Positions 16,736-27,006 of a DNA stretch of 64,000 bases are shown piece after piece. The number at the start of each line of letters is the position of its first letter. Position 1 is the stretch's first letter. This DNA comes from Haloarchaeobius sp. FL176. GTDB taxonomy: Archaea; Halobacteriota; Halobacteria; Halobacteriales; Natrialbaceae. The notes under the pieces are model-generated. The model was not told the DNA's origin. It did no database searches and saw nothing but the letters and a program-made list of their open reading frames with translations. The position numbers and the translations under genes were made by a program. The stretch lies in NCBI RefSeq assembly GCF_024609245.1, contig NZ_JANJYH010000014.1:1-64000 (forward strand). The letters are read 5' to 3'.

Positions 16736-17706
16736 CTATAGAAGCGCGGATTCGACTCGATCTCCGAGTTCTTCAAGTCGGTCGACAGGCTCGTTGCTGA
16801 AGACGATCCGGACGTACTGATCGCTGTTCTCGTCACCCCAGTGGCGCATCGGCGTCGCAGCGATCTTGCTTTCCTCCAGAAGGAGGTCCGACGCCGTCGA
16901 AGAATCGTAACCCAGTTCCTCGACGTTCATCAGTTGCATCCATCCACCCTTCGAGGGGATCGTGGTAACTCCAATATCGCGTAATTGCTCGGTGACGGTA
17001 TCGCGCCGACGCTGTAATTCGGGAACGTACTCGCTTGGTTCGAAGTCGGACTCGATTGCAGCGAGCGCGCCTGCCTGTCCGATTCCACCAGGCGTTGTCG
17101 TGTTGTAGATGTGGGTCCGTGCAGCGTCGTTCATGAACTCCTCAGGGCCGACAATCCAACCGACGCGCCAACCAATCATCCCGTATGACTTCGTGACGGA
17201 GCCAGCGATAACGGTCCGCTCGGCCATCCCAGGCAGGGAAACAGGGTGAATCAGTGGCAGATCGTCGAAAAGCACTGACTCCCAGATAGCGTTGTAGAGC
17301 AGCCAAATGTCGTGTGCCTGGCAGAGATCGCGAATCGTCTCCCATTCCTCGCGATTTAGAACTGCCCCTGACGGCATTGACGGATTGACCAGCAGAAGGA
17401 CTTCGGTGTCGTCACTCACAGTTTCTCGAAGTGCGTCGACGTCCAACCGCCACTCGTCACCAGCATTCTCGTACGGTACGAACGATGGTTCACCGCCAGC
17501 GAGACGAGTCCGGTTTATCATGCCGGCGTAAATCGGGTCCGTCAGGACGACCTCATCTCCAGGGTCGATCATCGCGAGGAGAGCATCGAGAACACTCTCC
17601 CCCGTGCTACAGGTGATAACAACGTTTTCAGCACCGTAATCGTGACCCGAGCGATCATTCGTCTGGCGTGCCACCGCTTCACGAAGGTCTTTCTTCCCGA
17701 TGAAAG
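16736..17706 (-). pseudogene. Class I/II PLP aminotransferase, N-terminus removed by IS
   Basis: About 323 residues remain, reading in frame from the IS edge (GTFIGKKDLREAVARQ...). The family's ENVVITCSTGESVLDALLA, DPGDEVVLTDPIY, LLLVNPSMPSG and AGSVTKSYGMIGWRVGW (PLP-binding Lys in SVTKSYG) are intact. About 65-80 residues of the N-terminus, including the start, are missing beyond 17707. A shorter protein from ATG 17674 is conceivable but would lack the N-terminal arm that helps form the active site. It once probably headed the aromatic amino acid operon downstream. Confidence 0.8.
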
Positions 17707-18635
17707 TGCCGTGTTGAATAGCGATCTAATCGACGGTTGTCACGGGTTAGAAGGGCGAAGCCGAGGAAATCGATTCTGGCTATGGAAGTTGATCTCCTCG
17801 ACTTCGTTGAGCAGTGTCGGCAGCTAGTCAAACAAGCGTTGGGAAAGCACGCGGGCGAGCCCGCCAGCGGCGGGTTCGCCCGCTGGAAGCACGTCGTTCT
17901 CCATTGTTTCCGGCTCGAAGACGGCCACAGCTACCGTGAAACACCGAATCGGCTACAGTACATGACCGAGATTTGTGACGCACTTGGCCTAGATCCGGAC
18001 GATATGCCTGACTTCACCACACTCTATAAATCGTTCGACCGGCTGGAAATGTGGGTCTGGCGGGCGTTGCTGCGCGTTTCCGCGCAGCAACACCCGCAGT
18101 CTGGCCACGCTGCACTCGACAGCACGTTCTTCGACCGCCGCTCCGCTTCGTCGTACTACCGCCAGCGGTCAGGAAGTAACGTCCAGACACTGAAAGTGAC
18201 GACACTAACCGATAGAGAGTCTCTTGCTGTTCTTGACGTACATATCTCCGCCCGGTGGAAACACGATACGAAGACCGGGCCGCAGGTCGTCCGCCGGAAC
18301 GCGGACGACCTGCTATCAGTGGCTGCCGACAAAGCCTTCCACAACTGGATCACGAAATACGAGTTCTACGCACTCGGTGTCGAGCCACTCATCTTACAGC
18401 GTGGATCAAGACCGTTAACGCTAGGACATAACGCGCTCATCCGGGCAAAAGGCTACTCTCAGCGCTGGATGGCCGAAACATCGTATTCGACAACGAAGCG
18501 CTCGCTCGGCGATGCCGTGCGAGCGCTCGGCTGGTATCGACAGTTCCGTGAAATCGTCCTCATGTTCGCCATCTCCAACATAGAACCGCTCTGTGAACCT
18601 CTCTAACCATGACTCAGCATCTATTCAACACGGCA
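17707..18635 (+). mobile_element. IS5-type (ISH1-group-like) insertion sequence
   Basis: 929 bp with 15-bp inverted ends TGCCGTGTTGAATAG / CTATTCAACACGGCA at 17707-17721 and 18621-18635. No target duplication flanks it: the left neighbour is a 5'-truncated aminotransferase and the right neighbour a 3'-truncated MFS gene on the same strand. A deletion next to the IS, or recombination between two copies, has therefore removed the DNA between them. Confidence 0.85.
17782..18606 (+). CDS. IS5-family transposase
   Basis: 274 aa from ATG 17782 (MEVDLLDFVEQ). DDE-type catalytic elements are visible: first Asp in AALDSTFFD, second in VAADKAF, Glu in MAETSYST, with the KRSLGDAVRALGWYRQFREI tail typical of haloarchaeal IS5 transposases. 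The reading frame contains three long hairpins: 17851-17883 (15 bp, one G-T), 18066-18091 (11 bp) and 18282-18313 (13 bp). Confidence 0.9.
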   Translation: MEVDLLDFVEQCRQLVKQALGKHAGEPASGGFARWKHVVLHCFRLEDGHSYRETPNRLQYMTEICDALGLDPDDMPDFTTLYKSFDRLEMWVWRALLRVSAQQHPQSGHAALDSTFFDRRSASSYYRQRSGSNVQTLKVTTLTDRESLAVLDVHISARWKHDTKTGPQVVRRNADDLLSVAADKAFHNWITKYEFYALGVEPLILQRGSRPLTLGHNALIRAKGYSQRWMAETSYSTTKRSLGDAVRALGWYRQFREIVLMFAISNIEPLCEPL

Positions 18636-19367
18636 GTATAATGAATAGCCGAGAAAGCCGAGCAGCCCGACCGACCAGACACTCCGGTTCCGGAGGACCG
18701 CACCGAACTCCTCGAGAGAAGGAGCGTCTCCCCGGCTTGTTCCGAGTCCGCGACTGGCCGGCCAGAACAGGACGAGGCCGACGACCGTGAGGCCGGTGAA
18801 TGCGACAAAGATGGCGGGCCACCCGAACCGATGCGCAATCAGTGGCCCGGTCCCCTGACCGAGCGCGAATCCGATCGGGCCACTCGCGGTGAAGATGCCG
18901 ACAGCAGTCGCTCGATTCTCGCTGGTCGCTGCTCGACTCACGATGTCGATGCCAGCGTTCCAGACGACGACGTAGGCGACCCCACCAAGCGCTCGTGATG
19001 CAATCACAGATCGATAATCCCCTCGCCGCCCAGCGATCCATCCCCACGTCCCGGCGACAACAAGTGTCAGCACTGCGAGTGCCATCGCAGTCCTGGAATC
19101 CGCCCGGTCGAGCGCCGCTCCAGCTGGGAGGCTTGCGATCACCGCGGTGCCGAACATGACCCCGACCAGGAACCCTGCGATCGTCGGCCCAATATTCAGT
19201 GCGTCGCGAATGAGCGGGGTAACACTCGCCGGGACGATCTCATAGGCAGCGAGCCCCGTCGAGATGAGACTCGCTCCAGTGACGAGTCTCCACGCCGACT
19301 GGCGCTGCTGGTGCGGTTCCTTGCTCGTGGCGTCTTCGGGCTGGGTGGTGGGAGGTCGGGTAGTCAT
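18636..19367 (-). pseudogene. MFS transporter, C-terminal half lost
   Basis: About 244 residues from ATG 19367. The first six membrane segments of a major facilitator are present, with the loop motif AGAALDRADSRT between TM2 and TM3. A seventh helix (VWSVGLLGFLGYSLY) runs into the IS end at 18635, where the frame stops at once. About 150-180 residues are missing, so transport function is lost. It may have imported aromatic compounds for the lyase/dioxygenase operon (inference from position). Confidence 0.85.
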
Positions 19368-19626
19368 TCCTCGAGAGTCTGGTTGGATAGCGGAACGCTG
19401 AAATCGGGAAGAGTCGGTCGACCGCGAAAAGTCCCGATAATCGCGTTTTCATATTCCGTAGCGCGCTCCCTATCTCACGGGGTTAAACAACAAACCTCTT
19501 TGGTTCGAGACGGTTAGATAGTTAACTAGCAATGGACGTACATTCCGACCCGGGCCAGTACCGGAGCTGGAGGCGAGCTCGAATCGGCACCGAGAGAACC
19601 ATTCGCTATCTCTCTGTGGTCGAATA

Positions 19627-22509
19627 ATGGCTGCTTCCCCACCCATTCTGGATTCGTCGACGGTGTTGCTCGTCGGGACAGACGACTGGCTCACGCAATT
19701 CGCCACGACGCTCGAGAAACGGACTGATGCCACCGTACAACACGTTCGAACCAAGACGGAGGCAATCGACACCATCCGGACGAACCCCACGGACTGCCTC
19801 ATTACCGAGTACGCACTCGAAGAGACAACCGGACTCGACCTCCTCCGAGAAATCCGCGAGGAATCGCCTGCGCTCCCGGTCCTCCTCGGGGCTACTGCCG
19901 GGAGCGAAGCCATCGCCAGCGAGGCCATCGAAGCCGGTGTCACCGATTACATCGCGCTTTCGGACCCGCTAGCACAGATAACCGACGAACTCATCGACCG
20001 AACAGAGCGTGCCCTCCGGGCCGCACAGCGGTCGGCCACGCAACGGGACCGGGCCAGACAGTTCGACGCGATCTTCAACGATTCGCGAACTGCGACGTGG
20101 GTGCTTGACCCGGGTGGCGCACTTGCCCGCGTGAACGAGACAGCACGGGAGATGATCGATGAAGACATCGACACGATCGTCGGCGACCCCTTCTGGACGC
20201 TTCCGTGGTGGTCACAGGCCGATGCACCGAACACGGACGTCCAACAACTCGTGGAGAAAGCACTCGACGGGACGTTCGGCAACGCGGTCGTCCCACAGCC
20301 GCCAAACGTCGATGACTCGCGCGTTATCGACCTCTCCGTGCGCCCGGTCGAGAACGAGCGCGGCGATCTCGTCTCGATCGTTGTCGAAGGCGTCGACATC
20401 ACCGAGCGCGTCGATCTCGAACGGAATCTCAGAGAGTCCGAAGAACTGCACCGCGTCACGCTCAACAACATGACCGATACCATCCTCATCACGGACGAAG
20501 CCGGCGAGTACACCTACGTTTGTCCCAACGTCCACTTCATCTTCGGCTACACCGTCGACGAGATCCGGAATCTCGGAACGATCGACGACCTCCTCGGCGA
20601 TGACCTCTTCGACCGGGAGGAACTCGCGGAAGACGGCGTCCTCAAGAACATCGAGACGACGGCGACCGATAAAGCCGGGCGCGAGCACACGCTCCTCGTC
20701 AACGTGCGCGAAGTCTCGATCCAGGATGGGACTCTCCTCTTCAGCTGTCGGGACATCACGAAACGCAAGCAACGCGAGGAAGCCCTCGCCACGCTCCACG
20801 AGACGGCTCGCGATTTCCTCTACGCCGAGACCCACCAGGAAATCGCCCAGCACGTCGTCGACGACACTCCTGGTGTGCTCGATCTCGATGCGAGTGCGGT
20901 CTACCTCTTCGACGGTGAGGCCAACAATCTTCGACCCGCAGCTCACTCGGCGACGATGACCGAGTTGAACGGGCCACTCCCGACCGTGCACGCCGACGGC
21001 GAAACACTCCCGAGCTACAGTTTCGTCGAGGACGAATCGCTGTTCTTCGAGGACGTTCACGACGCGGACCGACTCGACAATCGGGCAACCGACCTCCGAA
21101 CTGCGGCCTACATCCCGCTCGGCAACCACGGCGTGTTCGTTGCGGGCTCGAACCAGGTCGGTGCATTCGATGAGGTGATGCGAGAATTGGCCGATCTGCT
21201 CGCGGCTACTGCCGAAGCAGCCCTCGACCGGGTCACACGGGAATCACGACTCCGGGAACAGGACCGAACACTTCAGACGCAAAACGAGCAATTGACCGCC
21301 CTGAACCGCATCAACGAGACGATACGGGAGATCGATCAGGCTCTCGTACAGGCGGAGACGCGCGAGGAAATCGATCACACGGTCTGTGAACTGCTGACCG
21401 CCGACGACCGGTTCCGATTCGCCTGGATCGGGACGATCGATCCGACGACCGATACCCTGGAGCCTCGGGCCTGGGCAGGGACCGAACAGGGGTACTTGGA
21501 TAGTCAGTCGTTCGCCGTCCAGGCGTCGGGTGCAGAACCGGCCGGACAAACCGCAGCCACTGGCGATGTGACGATGGTGACGAACGTCGCTGCTGGTCTC
21601 CATGACGAGGCGTGGCGGAAAGACGCCATCTCCCGGGACTACCTGTCCGTATTGAGCATCCCGCTCGTGTACAACGACCTTACCCACGGTGTGTTGACGG
21701 TGTACGCACCGACCCAGGATGCGTTCGACGAGACGGCGAAGGCCGTCCTGGGAGAACTCGGCGAAACCATCGCATCCGCTCTCAGTGCGATCGAACGGAA
21801 GAATGCATTGCTCACGACGTCGATGACACGTGTCGAGTTCACTATCGACGACCCGAAGTTTGTCCTCTCACGGCTGGCACAGGACGCGGAGTGCACCCTC
21901 TCGTATCAGGGTGGCGTCCAGCAGTCCACGGAAGGCAGCTACGTGTTCGTGACCGTCGAAGACCGGCCGGTAACTGACGTGGCAGACGCGGCCTCGCAAC
22001 TGGTCGGTATCGACGACGTGCAGCAGATCAGCGCGGACGGCGAGGGGGGTGTTCTACGGCTCCGGCTCACACAACCGTTCCTCGCCTTGGAGCTGGCCGA
22101 TCACGGTGCCGTCTTCCGCGAAGCGACCGCTGATCCAACCACGACGACGCTCGTCATCGATATCCCGGACAGCATCGACGTCCGAACGATCACGCAGCTC
22201 GTCCGTGAGACGTTCGCTGGCGCTGAACTCCGTGCCAAGCAGACGCTCGATCAGACCGCAGAACACAATCTCTACTCGAAGTTCCTCGATTCAGTGACGG
22301 AGCGGCAACTGGAGGTGATCCAGACGGCGTACTACAGTGGGTTCTTCGAGTCGCCCCGTGAGAGCACGGGCGAAGACGTAGCGGAGACACTCGGCATCTC
22401 CCCACCCGCGTTCTATCAACACGCGCGGACCGTCCAACGGAAACTGTTTGCTGCACTCTTCGAAGAGAACAATCTCCCGGTGGCGGCCGCCACGGAGACA
22501 GTTCAATAA
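19627..22509 (+). CDS. Bat-type multidomain sensor/transcription regulator
   Basis: 960 aa. Order of domains: receiver-like (about 10-120), PAS (145-265), PAS (270-385), GAF (390-545), GAF (565-720), Bat linker (730-890) and a C-terminal HTH_10 of the bacterio-opsin-activator family (about 895-950, LTERQLEVIQTAYYSGFFE...). The receiver has Glu (LITEYAL, about residue 61) where the phospho-accepting Asp is expected, so it is probably locked or a ligand module. No kinase domain is present. The protein is cytosolic (no TM) and could sense redox or light through PAS/GAF cofactors. It diverges from the broken MFS gene, with a 259-nt shared upstream region. Confidence 0.9.
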   Translation: MAASPPILDSSTVLLVGTDDWLTQFATTLEKRTDATVQHVRTKTEAIDTIRTNPTDCLITEYALEETTGLDLLREIREESPALPVLLGATAGSEAIASEAIEAGVTDYIALSDPLAQITDELIDRTERALRAAQRSATQRDRARQFDAIFNDSRTATWVLDPGGALARVNETAREMIDEDIDTIVGDPFWTLPWWSQADAPNTDVQQLVEKALDGTFGNAVVPQPPNVDDSRVIDLSVRPVENERGDLVSIVVEGVDITERVDLERNLRESEELHRVTLNNMTDTILITDEAGEYTYVCPNVHFIFGYTVDEIRNLGTIDDLLGDDLFDREELAEDGVLKNIETTATDKAGREHTLLVNVREVSIQDGTLLFSCRDITKRKQREEALATLHETARDFLYAETHQEIAQHVVDDTPGVLDLDASAVYLFDGEANNLRPAAHSATMTELNGPLPTVHADGETLPSYSFVEDESLFFEDVHDADRLDNRATDLRTAAYIPLGNHGVFVAGSNQVGAFDEVMRELADLLAATAEAALDRVTRESRLREQDRTLQTQNEQLTALNRINETIREIDQALVQAETREEIDHTVCELLTADDRFRFAWIGTIDPTTDTLEPRAWAGTEQGYLDSQSFAVQASGAEPAGQTAATGDVTMVTNVAAGLHDEAWRKDAISRDYLSVLSIPLVYNDLTHGVLTVYAPTQDAFDETAKAVLGELGETIASALSAIERKNALLTTSMTRVEFTIDDPKFVLSRLAQDAECTLSYQGGVQQSTEGSYVFVTVEDRPVTDVADAASQLVGIDDVQQISADGEGGVLRLRLTQPFLALELADHGAVFREATADPTTTTLVIDIPDSIDVRTITQLVRETFAGAELRAKQTLDQTAEHNLYSKFLDSVTERQLEVIQTAYYSGFFESPRESTGEDVAETLGISPPAFYQHARTVQRKLFAALFEENNLPVAAATETVQ

Positions 22510-22621
22510 CAAACCCACTGGTTGGAGTGCTGTTTGGTAGTCAACAGCCGAATACTCCCTTATACACTTATTACACCTTATAGAGTGCGCCACTCCACCT
22601 GGCGGCACTCGTGAACTCACA

Positions 22622-22765
22622 ATGAGAGATGTCGACCCTGAATCAGACGAAGAAACCCCCTACGAGTGCTTCGAATGTGGCAAAATCATCATCGCGGAGG
22701 ATAGCCCGGGCCAGTGTCCCGACTGTAGCGGTCCGATGCGAAACCGGCGAATGCCGCTCGAATGA
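22622..22765 (+). CDS. 47-residue double-CxxC zinc-ribbon protein
   Basis: [20 protein letters not shown] begins a small rubrerythrin-like zinc ribbon with two knuckles, CFECG and CPDCSG, 15 residues apart. Haloarchaea encode many such mini-proteins. Its TGA overlaps the start of the glutamate dehydrogenase gene (ATGA at 22762-22765), so the two are translationally coupled. It may modulate or accompany that enzyme. Confidence 0.75.
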   Translation: MRDVDPESDEETPYECFECGKIIIAEDSPGQCPDCSGPMRNRRMPLE

Positions 22766-24072
22766 CCATGGCATCGAAATCTGATAGCACCCGCGACGAG
22801 TCAGACGACGAGGCGGCAGATTCGACCGAACCCGAATCGGCGCTCGAAACCGCCCGCCGCCAGTTGTACCATGCTGCTACTCATCTCGATATTGATCAGA
22901 ACATCGTCGAACGGCTCAAACACCCAAAGAAAGTCCACGAAGTCACTGTTCCTATCGAACGTGACGACGGGACGGTCGAGGTGTTCACGGGCTACCGAGC
23001 CCAACACGACAGTGTTAGAGGACCGTATAAAGGGGGGCTCCGGTATCACCCCGAGGTGACGCGGGACGAGTGTGTCGGCCTCGGCATGTGGATGACCTGG
23101 AAATGCGCCGTTATGGATCTCCCGTTCGGGGGTGCCAAAGGTGGCGTTGCGGTCAATCCGAAGGAGTTGAGTTCGGCTGAGAAAGAGCGGCTCACCCGAC
23201 GGTTTGCCCAAGAGATCCGCGGAGCGATCGGCCCGACAGTAGACATTCCCGCGCCAGATATGGGGACAAATCCACAGACGATGGCGTGGTTGATGGACGC
23301 CTATTCGATGCAGGAAGGCGAGACCATTCCTGGTGTCGTCACGGGGAAGCCACCTGTCATCGGGGGCAGTAAAGGCCGTGACGAAGCGCCTGGCCGGAGC
23401 GTTGCCATCATCGTTCGGGAGGCAATCAAGCACTACGAGAAGGATATTAACGAAGCGAGTGTCGCCATCCAAGGATACGGAAGCGTTGGCTCGAATGCTG
23501 CACGGTTACTCGACGACTGGGGAGCGAACATCGTTGCGGTCAGTGACGTCAACGGTGGTGTCTATGACACGAACGGCCTCGATACCCATTCGATTCCATC
23601 ACACCACGAAGAACCCGAGGCTGTGATGGGTCACGACGCTCCAGAAACCGTCACCAACGCGGAACTGCTTGAACTTGACGTAGACGTTCTCGTGCCTGCC
23701 GCCTTAGGGAACGTCCTTACAGCCGAGAACGCCGAGGATGTGCGGGCGGATATCATCGTCGAGGGAGCGAACGGACCAACGACGAGCGCGGCCGATCGTA
23801 TTTTTACTGAGCGAGGGATACCTGTTATTCCGGATATATTGGCGAATGCCGGTGGCGTCACAGTGAGTTACTTCGAGTGGCTACAAGATATCAATCGCCG
23901 TACTTGGTCGTTGGAACGGGTACACGACGAACTCGAAGAAGAAATGTTGACGGCATGGGATGTGGTCAGAGACGAGTTCACCGATGGTGAGGTGACGTGG
24001 CGAGATGCTGCCTATATTGTTGCTCTCTCACGAATCGCTGAAGCCCATGAGGCGCGGGGGCTCTGGCCATAA
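22762..24072 (+). CDS. gdhB: Glutamate dehydrogenase (Glu/Leu/Phe/Val family)
   Basis: 436 aa; ATG at 22762 or 22768. The family signature [12 protein letters not shown] with the catalytic Lys, the substrate Lys in [11 protein letters not shown], and the Rossmann glycine motif [11 protein letters not shown] are all present, with the conserved EGANGPTT and [13 protein letters not shown] blocks. It interconverts glutamate and 2-oxoglutarate plus ammonia with NAD(P). The N-terminal 35 residues are an acidic halophilic extension. Coupled to the zinc ribbon upstream. Confidence 0.93.
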   Translation: MTMASKSDSTRDESDDEAADSTEPESALETARRQLYHAATHLDIDQNIVERLKHPKKVHEVTVPIERDDGTVEVFTGYRAQHDSVRGPYKGGLRYHPEVTRDECVGLGMWMTWKCAVMDLPFGGAKGGVAVNPKELSSAEKERLTRRFAQEIRGAIGPTVDIPAPDMGTNPQTMAWLMDAYSMQEGETIPGVVTGKPPVIGGSKGRDEAPGRSVAIIVREAIKHYEKDINEASVAIQGYGSVGSNAARLLDDWGANIVAVSDVNGGVYDTNGLDTHSIPSHHEEPEAVMGHDAPETVTNAELLELDVDVLVPAALGNVLTAENAEDVRADIIVEGANGPTTSAADRIFTERGIPVIPDILANAGGVTVSYFEWLQDINRRTWSLERVHDELEEEMLTAWDVVRDEFTDGEVTWRDAAYIVALSRIAEAHEARGLWP

Positions 24073-24076
24073 GGAG

Positions 24077-24490
24077 ATGGGTCACCGACCATTCAGACGG
24101 ATTCGACGGCCAAGTACCCCGCTTGAACGAGGGCTGTTTCGACTGTATCAGCTTGTTAGTCCCGGGGCTCTCCTCGTTACTATCTGCTTTATTGGATACG
24201 TTGTCATCGGCTTCAGCTTATCCTTCGTTGGGATCTATGAACCAGCGTACTCCGTGATGGGTTTCACCGACCCATTTTTTACAATCTTGTCATTTCTGAC
24301 TGGGCTTTTCATCAGTACGATGTCGGGAACGCTCGCGGTGCTCACGCTCCTGCTTAGTCCCAACGATTCGAAGGCTGGTTTCGTTGTCATGGTGAGTTTC
24401 ATTGCTCTTGGATTTGGGGCCGCTACGATGCGAGTTACATTCGGGGGCGTCCAAGCATGTCTCGCTGAGATAATAAGCAGTCTTCTGTAG
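24077..24490 (+). CDS. Small membrane protein downstream of gdh
   Basis: 137 aa from ATG 24077, with AAGGAG overlapping the gdh stop codon region as ribosome-binding site. Four hydrophobic helices are visible (LLVTICFIGYVVIGFSL, FFTILSFLTGLF, GTLAVLTLLL, FVVMVSFIALGFG) after a basic N-terminus. Tightly spaced after gdh, so co-transcribed. Unknown family. Confidence 0.7.
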   Translation: MGHRPFRRIRRPSTPLERGLFRLYQLVSPGALLVTICFIGYVVIGFSLSFVGIYEPAYSVMGFTDPFFTILSFLTGLFISTMSGTLAVLTLLLSPNDSKAGFVVMVSFIALGFGAATMRVTFGGVQACLAEIISSLL

Positions 24491-24598
24491 AAGTGAAAAT
24501 ATATTTGTGCGATGCAAAAGGGATTAGTTACGACGTTCGCTCTTGAGAACTGCTCAAGAGGGTCCAAACGCTGGGTCTGCTACCGATGGCCGGTCGGT

Positions 24599-26044
24599 TC
24601 ACCGCAGAGGATACTGATTCGTCCACGGCCGGCATCGTTCAAGCGCTGCAGCGACGCTCAAAATATCTGCTTCAGCAAACCGCCGGCCAACAATCTGTAA
24701 TCCAACTGGAAGCCCGTTGTCGGTAATCCCAGCAGGAACTGACGCCACAGGGTGGCCAGTCATATTGAACACCCATGTCAACATCACGTCTGTCGGGACA
24801 CCAATCACGGATTGACCGTTGATTTCCGTTGGATAGCCGTCGGTGAGATGCTTGCTGAACGGTGGGACGGTAAGAGTGGGTGTCACGAGAACGTCGTAGT
24901 CAGTCAGCGCGTCCTGAATGCCATCGTATGCATCAGTCCGTGGCGCGTTCTGTAATCGATTGTCGGCAGCGTCGGTCTCTGTTCCTAATGCGATCGTCGA
25001 TCGAACCGTGTCTTCGACATCTGCCGTCTCGAAGTCGATGCCGTACCGGTCTTCGATTCGTTGAGCGAATGCACTGAAGAAGACGCCAACCTGCGTGACG
25101 TACGCCATCGAGAGCTCTTCATACGACGGGAGCGAGACGTCCACAGTATCGACTGTCGCACCGCCGGCCGCTAGGTCCGTGACGGCAGCATCAACTGTTT
25201 CACGCACCGTCGATGCAACTGGTTGTAAATCCAGATTCGGACTGTACGCAACCGATAGCTCAGTAGTCGGCCGGTTAGTGGCCTCGACGTATTCCGTCTC
25301 TGGACGGGGCACACTAAATGGGTCTCGGTCGTCATAGCCTGCGAGGACATCGAGTAAGAGAGCTGTGTCCTCAACTGTTCGTGCCATCGGCCCACCCACA
25401 AAAAACGGAGAGTGGGTGCCGAATCCGTCGAATGGGATACGTTCGGGAACAAGCCCGAACGTCGGTTTCAGCCCGATGACGTTACAACAGGAGGCTGGGA
25501 CCCGGAGCGAGCCACCGATATCCGACCCGGTGGCAAGCGGTACTGCACCCGCCGCAAGCGCCGCTGCCGAGCCGCCAGATGAGCCGCCCGCAGAATGATC
25601 GGAGTCGAACGGGGTCGGAGTCGCACCAACGAACCGATTCTCTGTCTTAATAGTGTGACCGAGTGCCGGTGTGTTGGTCGTACCGACGATGACGGCACCG
25701 GCAGCTTCCAGCCGCTCGACTGTGATGGAATCCTCGTCGGCAACGTTATCGGCCAATGGAGCGAGTCCCATCGTATTCTTGACACCCTCTTTCCGGCTCC
25801 GAAGATCTTTGATTGCGACTGGCACACCGTGGAGTGGGCCGAGGTCTTCTCCACGGGCCGCTGCAGCGTCGGCGGCGTGAGCACGCTCCCGTGCCGATTT
25901 CTCAGTGATCGTGATGAACGCGTTCAAATCATCGATTGCTCCGATACGCTCTAGGGTTGACTCGAGGAGGGTTAGCGCAGACACACATCCAGTACGGGCT
26001 TCAGACGCAAGTTCCCGTGCCGATCGCTGCATGAATTCGGGCAT
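24599..26044 (-). CDS. Amidase (amidase signature family)
   Basis: 481 aa from ATG 26044 (MPEFMQRSARELA). The amidase signature GGSSGGSAAALAAG and the Ser-cisSer-Lys triad (Lys in VAIKDL, Ser in AGGSSGG, nucleophile Ser in DIGGSLRVPA) are complete. Such enzymes hydrolyse carboxylic amides; the glutamyl-tRNA amidotransferase GatA is a relative, but no GatB/C partner adjoins and the C-terminus (PAGITDNGLPVGLQIVG) is of the free amidase type. Substrate unknown. It ends convergently with the gdh operon. Confidence 0.88.
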   Translation of the reverse strand: MPEFMQRSARELASEARTGCVSALTLLESTLERIGAIDDLNAFITITEKSARERAHAADAAAARGEDLGPLHGVPVAIKDLRSRKEGVKNTMGLAPLADNVADEDSITVERLEAAGAVIVGTTNTPALGHTIKTENRFVGATPTPFDSDHSAGGSSGGSAAALAAGAVPLATGSDIGGSLRVPASCCNVIGLKPTFGLVPERIPFDGFGTHSPFFVGGPMARTVEDTALLLDVLAGYDDRDPFSVPRPETEYVEATNRPTTELSVAYSPNLDLQPVASTVRETVDAAVTDLAAGGATVDTVDVSLPSYEELSMAYVTQVGVFFSAFAQRIEDRYGIDFETADVEDTVRSTIALGTETDAADNRLQNAPRTDAYDGIQDALTDYDVLVTPTLTVPPFSKHLTDGYPTEINGQSVIGVPTDVMLTWVFNMTGHPVASVPAGITDNGLPVGLQIVGRRFAEADILSVAAALERCRPWTNQYPLR

Positions 26045-26153
26045 ATCTAATGAACATTCGGGCTGTGTGTTCCTATTTATTCTCATCAGTGACCTTCGAA
26101 GTCACGGCCCGAACCGAAACCAACTACACAGGACGGGTGGTATACTCTAATCT

Positions 26154-27005
26154 ATGCTGGCTTTGCCAGCCGTGAGTATGATCTCGGCAGTCCTAGTACA
26201 ACTGAGTGAGATCGGCATCGCGAGTGGCTACGGACTGGTGGTGTTTTTTCTGATTGGCCTCCTCGGCGGTGCACACTGTATTGGAATGTGCGGCCCGCTT
26301 GTTGCAACCTACGCCGAGCGTATGGAAACCGACGACCGCTGGTCTGGCGCACTCACTCTCTATGAAGTGCGACAGCACACGCTGTTCAACCTCGGCCGGA
26401 CGATGAGCTACGCCCTCATCGGGGCTGTCTTCGGGGCTGCTGGCGCGCTGCTCTATGGGACGATCGGGCTCGCCGGGATTCTCGGGCCAGTCCAGGGTGT
26501 CGTCGGCATCTGCATCGGCGTGGCAATCCTCGGGATGGGAATCACCCGATTGGCCGGCTACCAACAAGGAGCCGTCGAAGGTGTGATTGCCGATACTGGT
26601 ATCGGATCAATATTCGCGCGAACTTACACAGTGATCTCGACACGGATCGACCGCTGGGTCAACGGCATCGGCATCGTCGGGCTTGGCGCGCTTCATGGAT
26701 TGTTGCCGTGTATGCTGCTCTATCCCGCATTCCTGTATGCGTTCGCACAGGGCTCGCCTGTATATGGTCTCCTCTCGCTCGCCGCGCTTGGGCTCGGGAC
26801 GATTCCTAGCGTGTTCCTCTACGGAACGGTGATCCAGTCAGTAAGCGCCCGCCAGCGACAGGTGGTCCACTATGGACTCGGTGTGTTGTTCATTGGGCTC
26901 GGATACGTCCTATTAGCGATGGGGCTCATGCGGTTTGGCGTCGTGCTCCCGTTGCCCGATATCCCGTACTATCAACCAATCTCCGGCTCGGAGGCGGTTG
27001 CGTAA
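26154..27005 (+). CDS. SafE/TauE-type membrane protein linked to copper ATPase
   Basis: 283 aa, with a possible later start at ATG 26178. Six or more membrane helices; the first pair ends in GGAHCIGMCGP, the Cys-containing motif of the UreH/DsbD-like SafE branch. This branch is commonly found next to CcoI/FixI copper ATPases and proposed to aid copper delivery to cbb3-type oxidase. A matching ATPase starts 1 nt after its stop codon, so the pair is an operon. Confidence 0.8.
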   Translation: MLALPAVSMISAVLVQLSEIGIASGYGLVVFFLIGLLGGAHCIGMCGPLVATYAERMETDDRWSGALTLYEVRQHTLFNLGRTMSYALIGAVFGAAGALLYGTIGLAGILGPVQGVVGICIGVAILGMGITRLAGYQQGAVEGVIADTGIGSIFARTYTVISTRIDRWVNGIGIVGLGALHGLLPCMLLYPAFLYAFAQGSPVYGLLSLAALGLGTIPSVFLYGTVIQSVSARQRQVVHYGLGVLFIGLGYVLLAMGLMRFGVVLPLPDIPYYQPISGSEAVA

Positions 27006-27006
27006 C

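Noticed and set aside
20212-21129. 305-codon minus-strand frame opposite the Bat-type regulator
   Set aside because: It is antisense to well-defined PAS/GAF coding sequence and has no recognisable domain.
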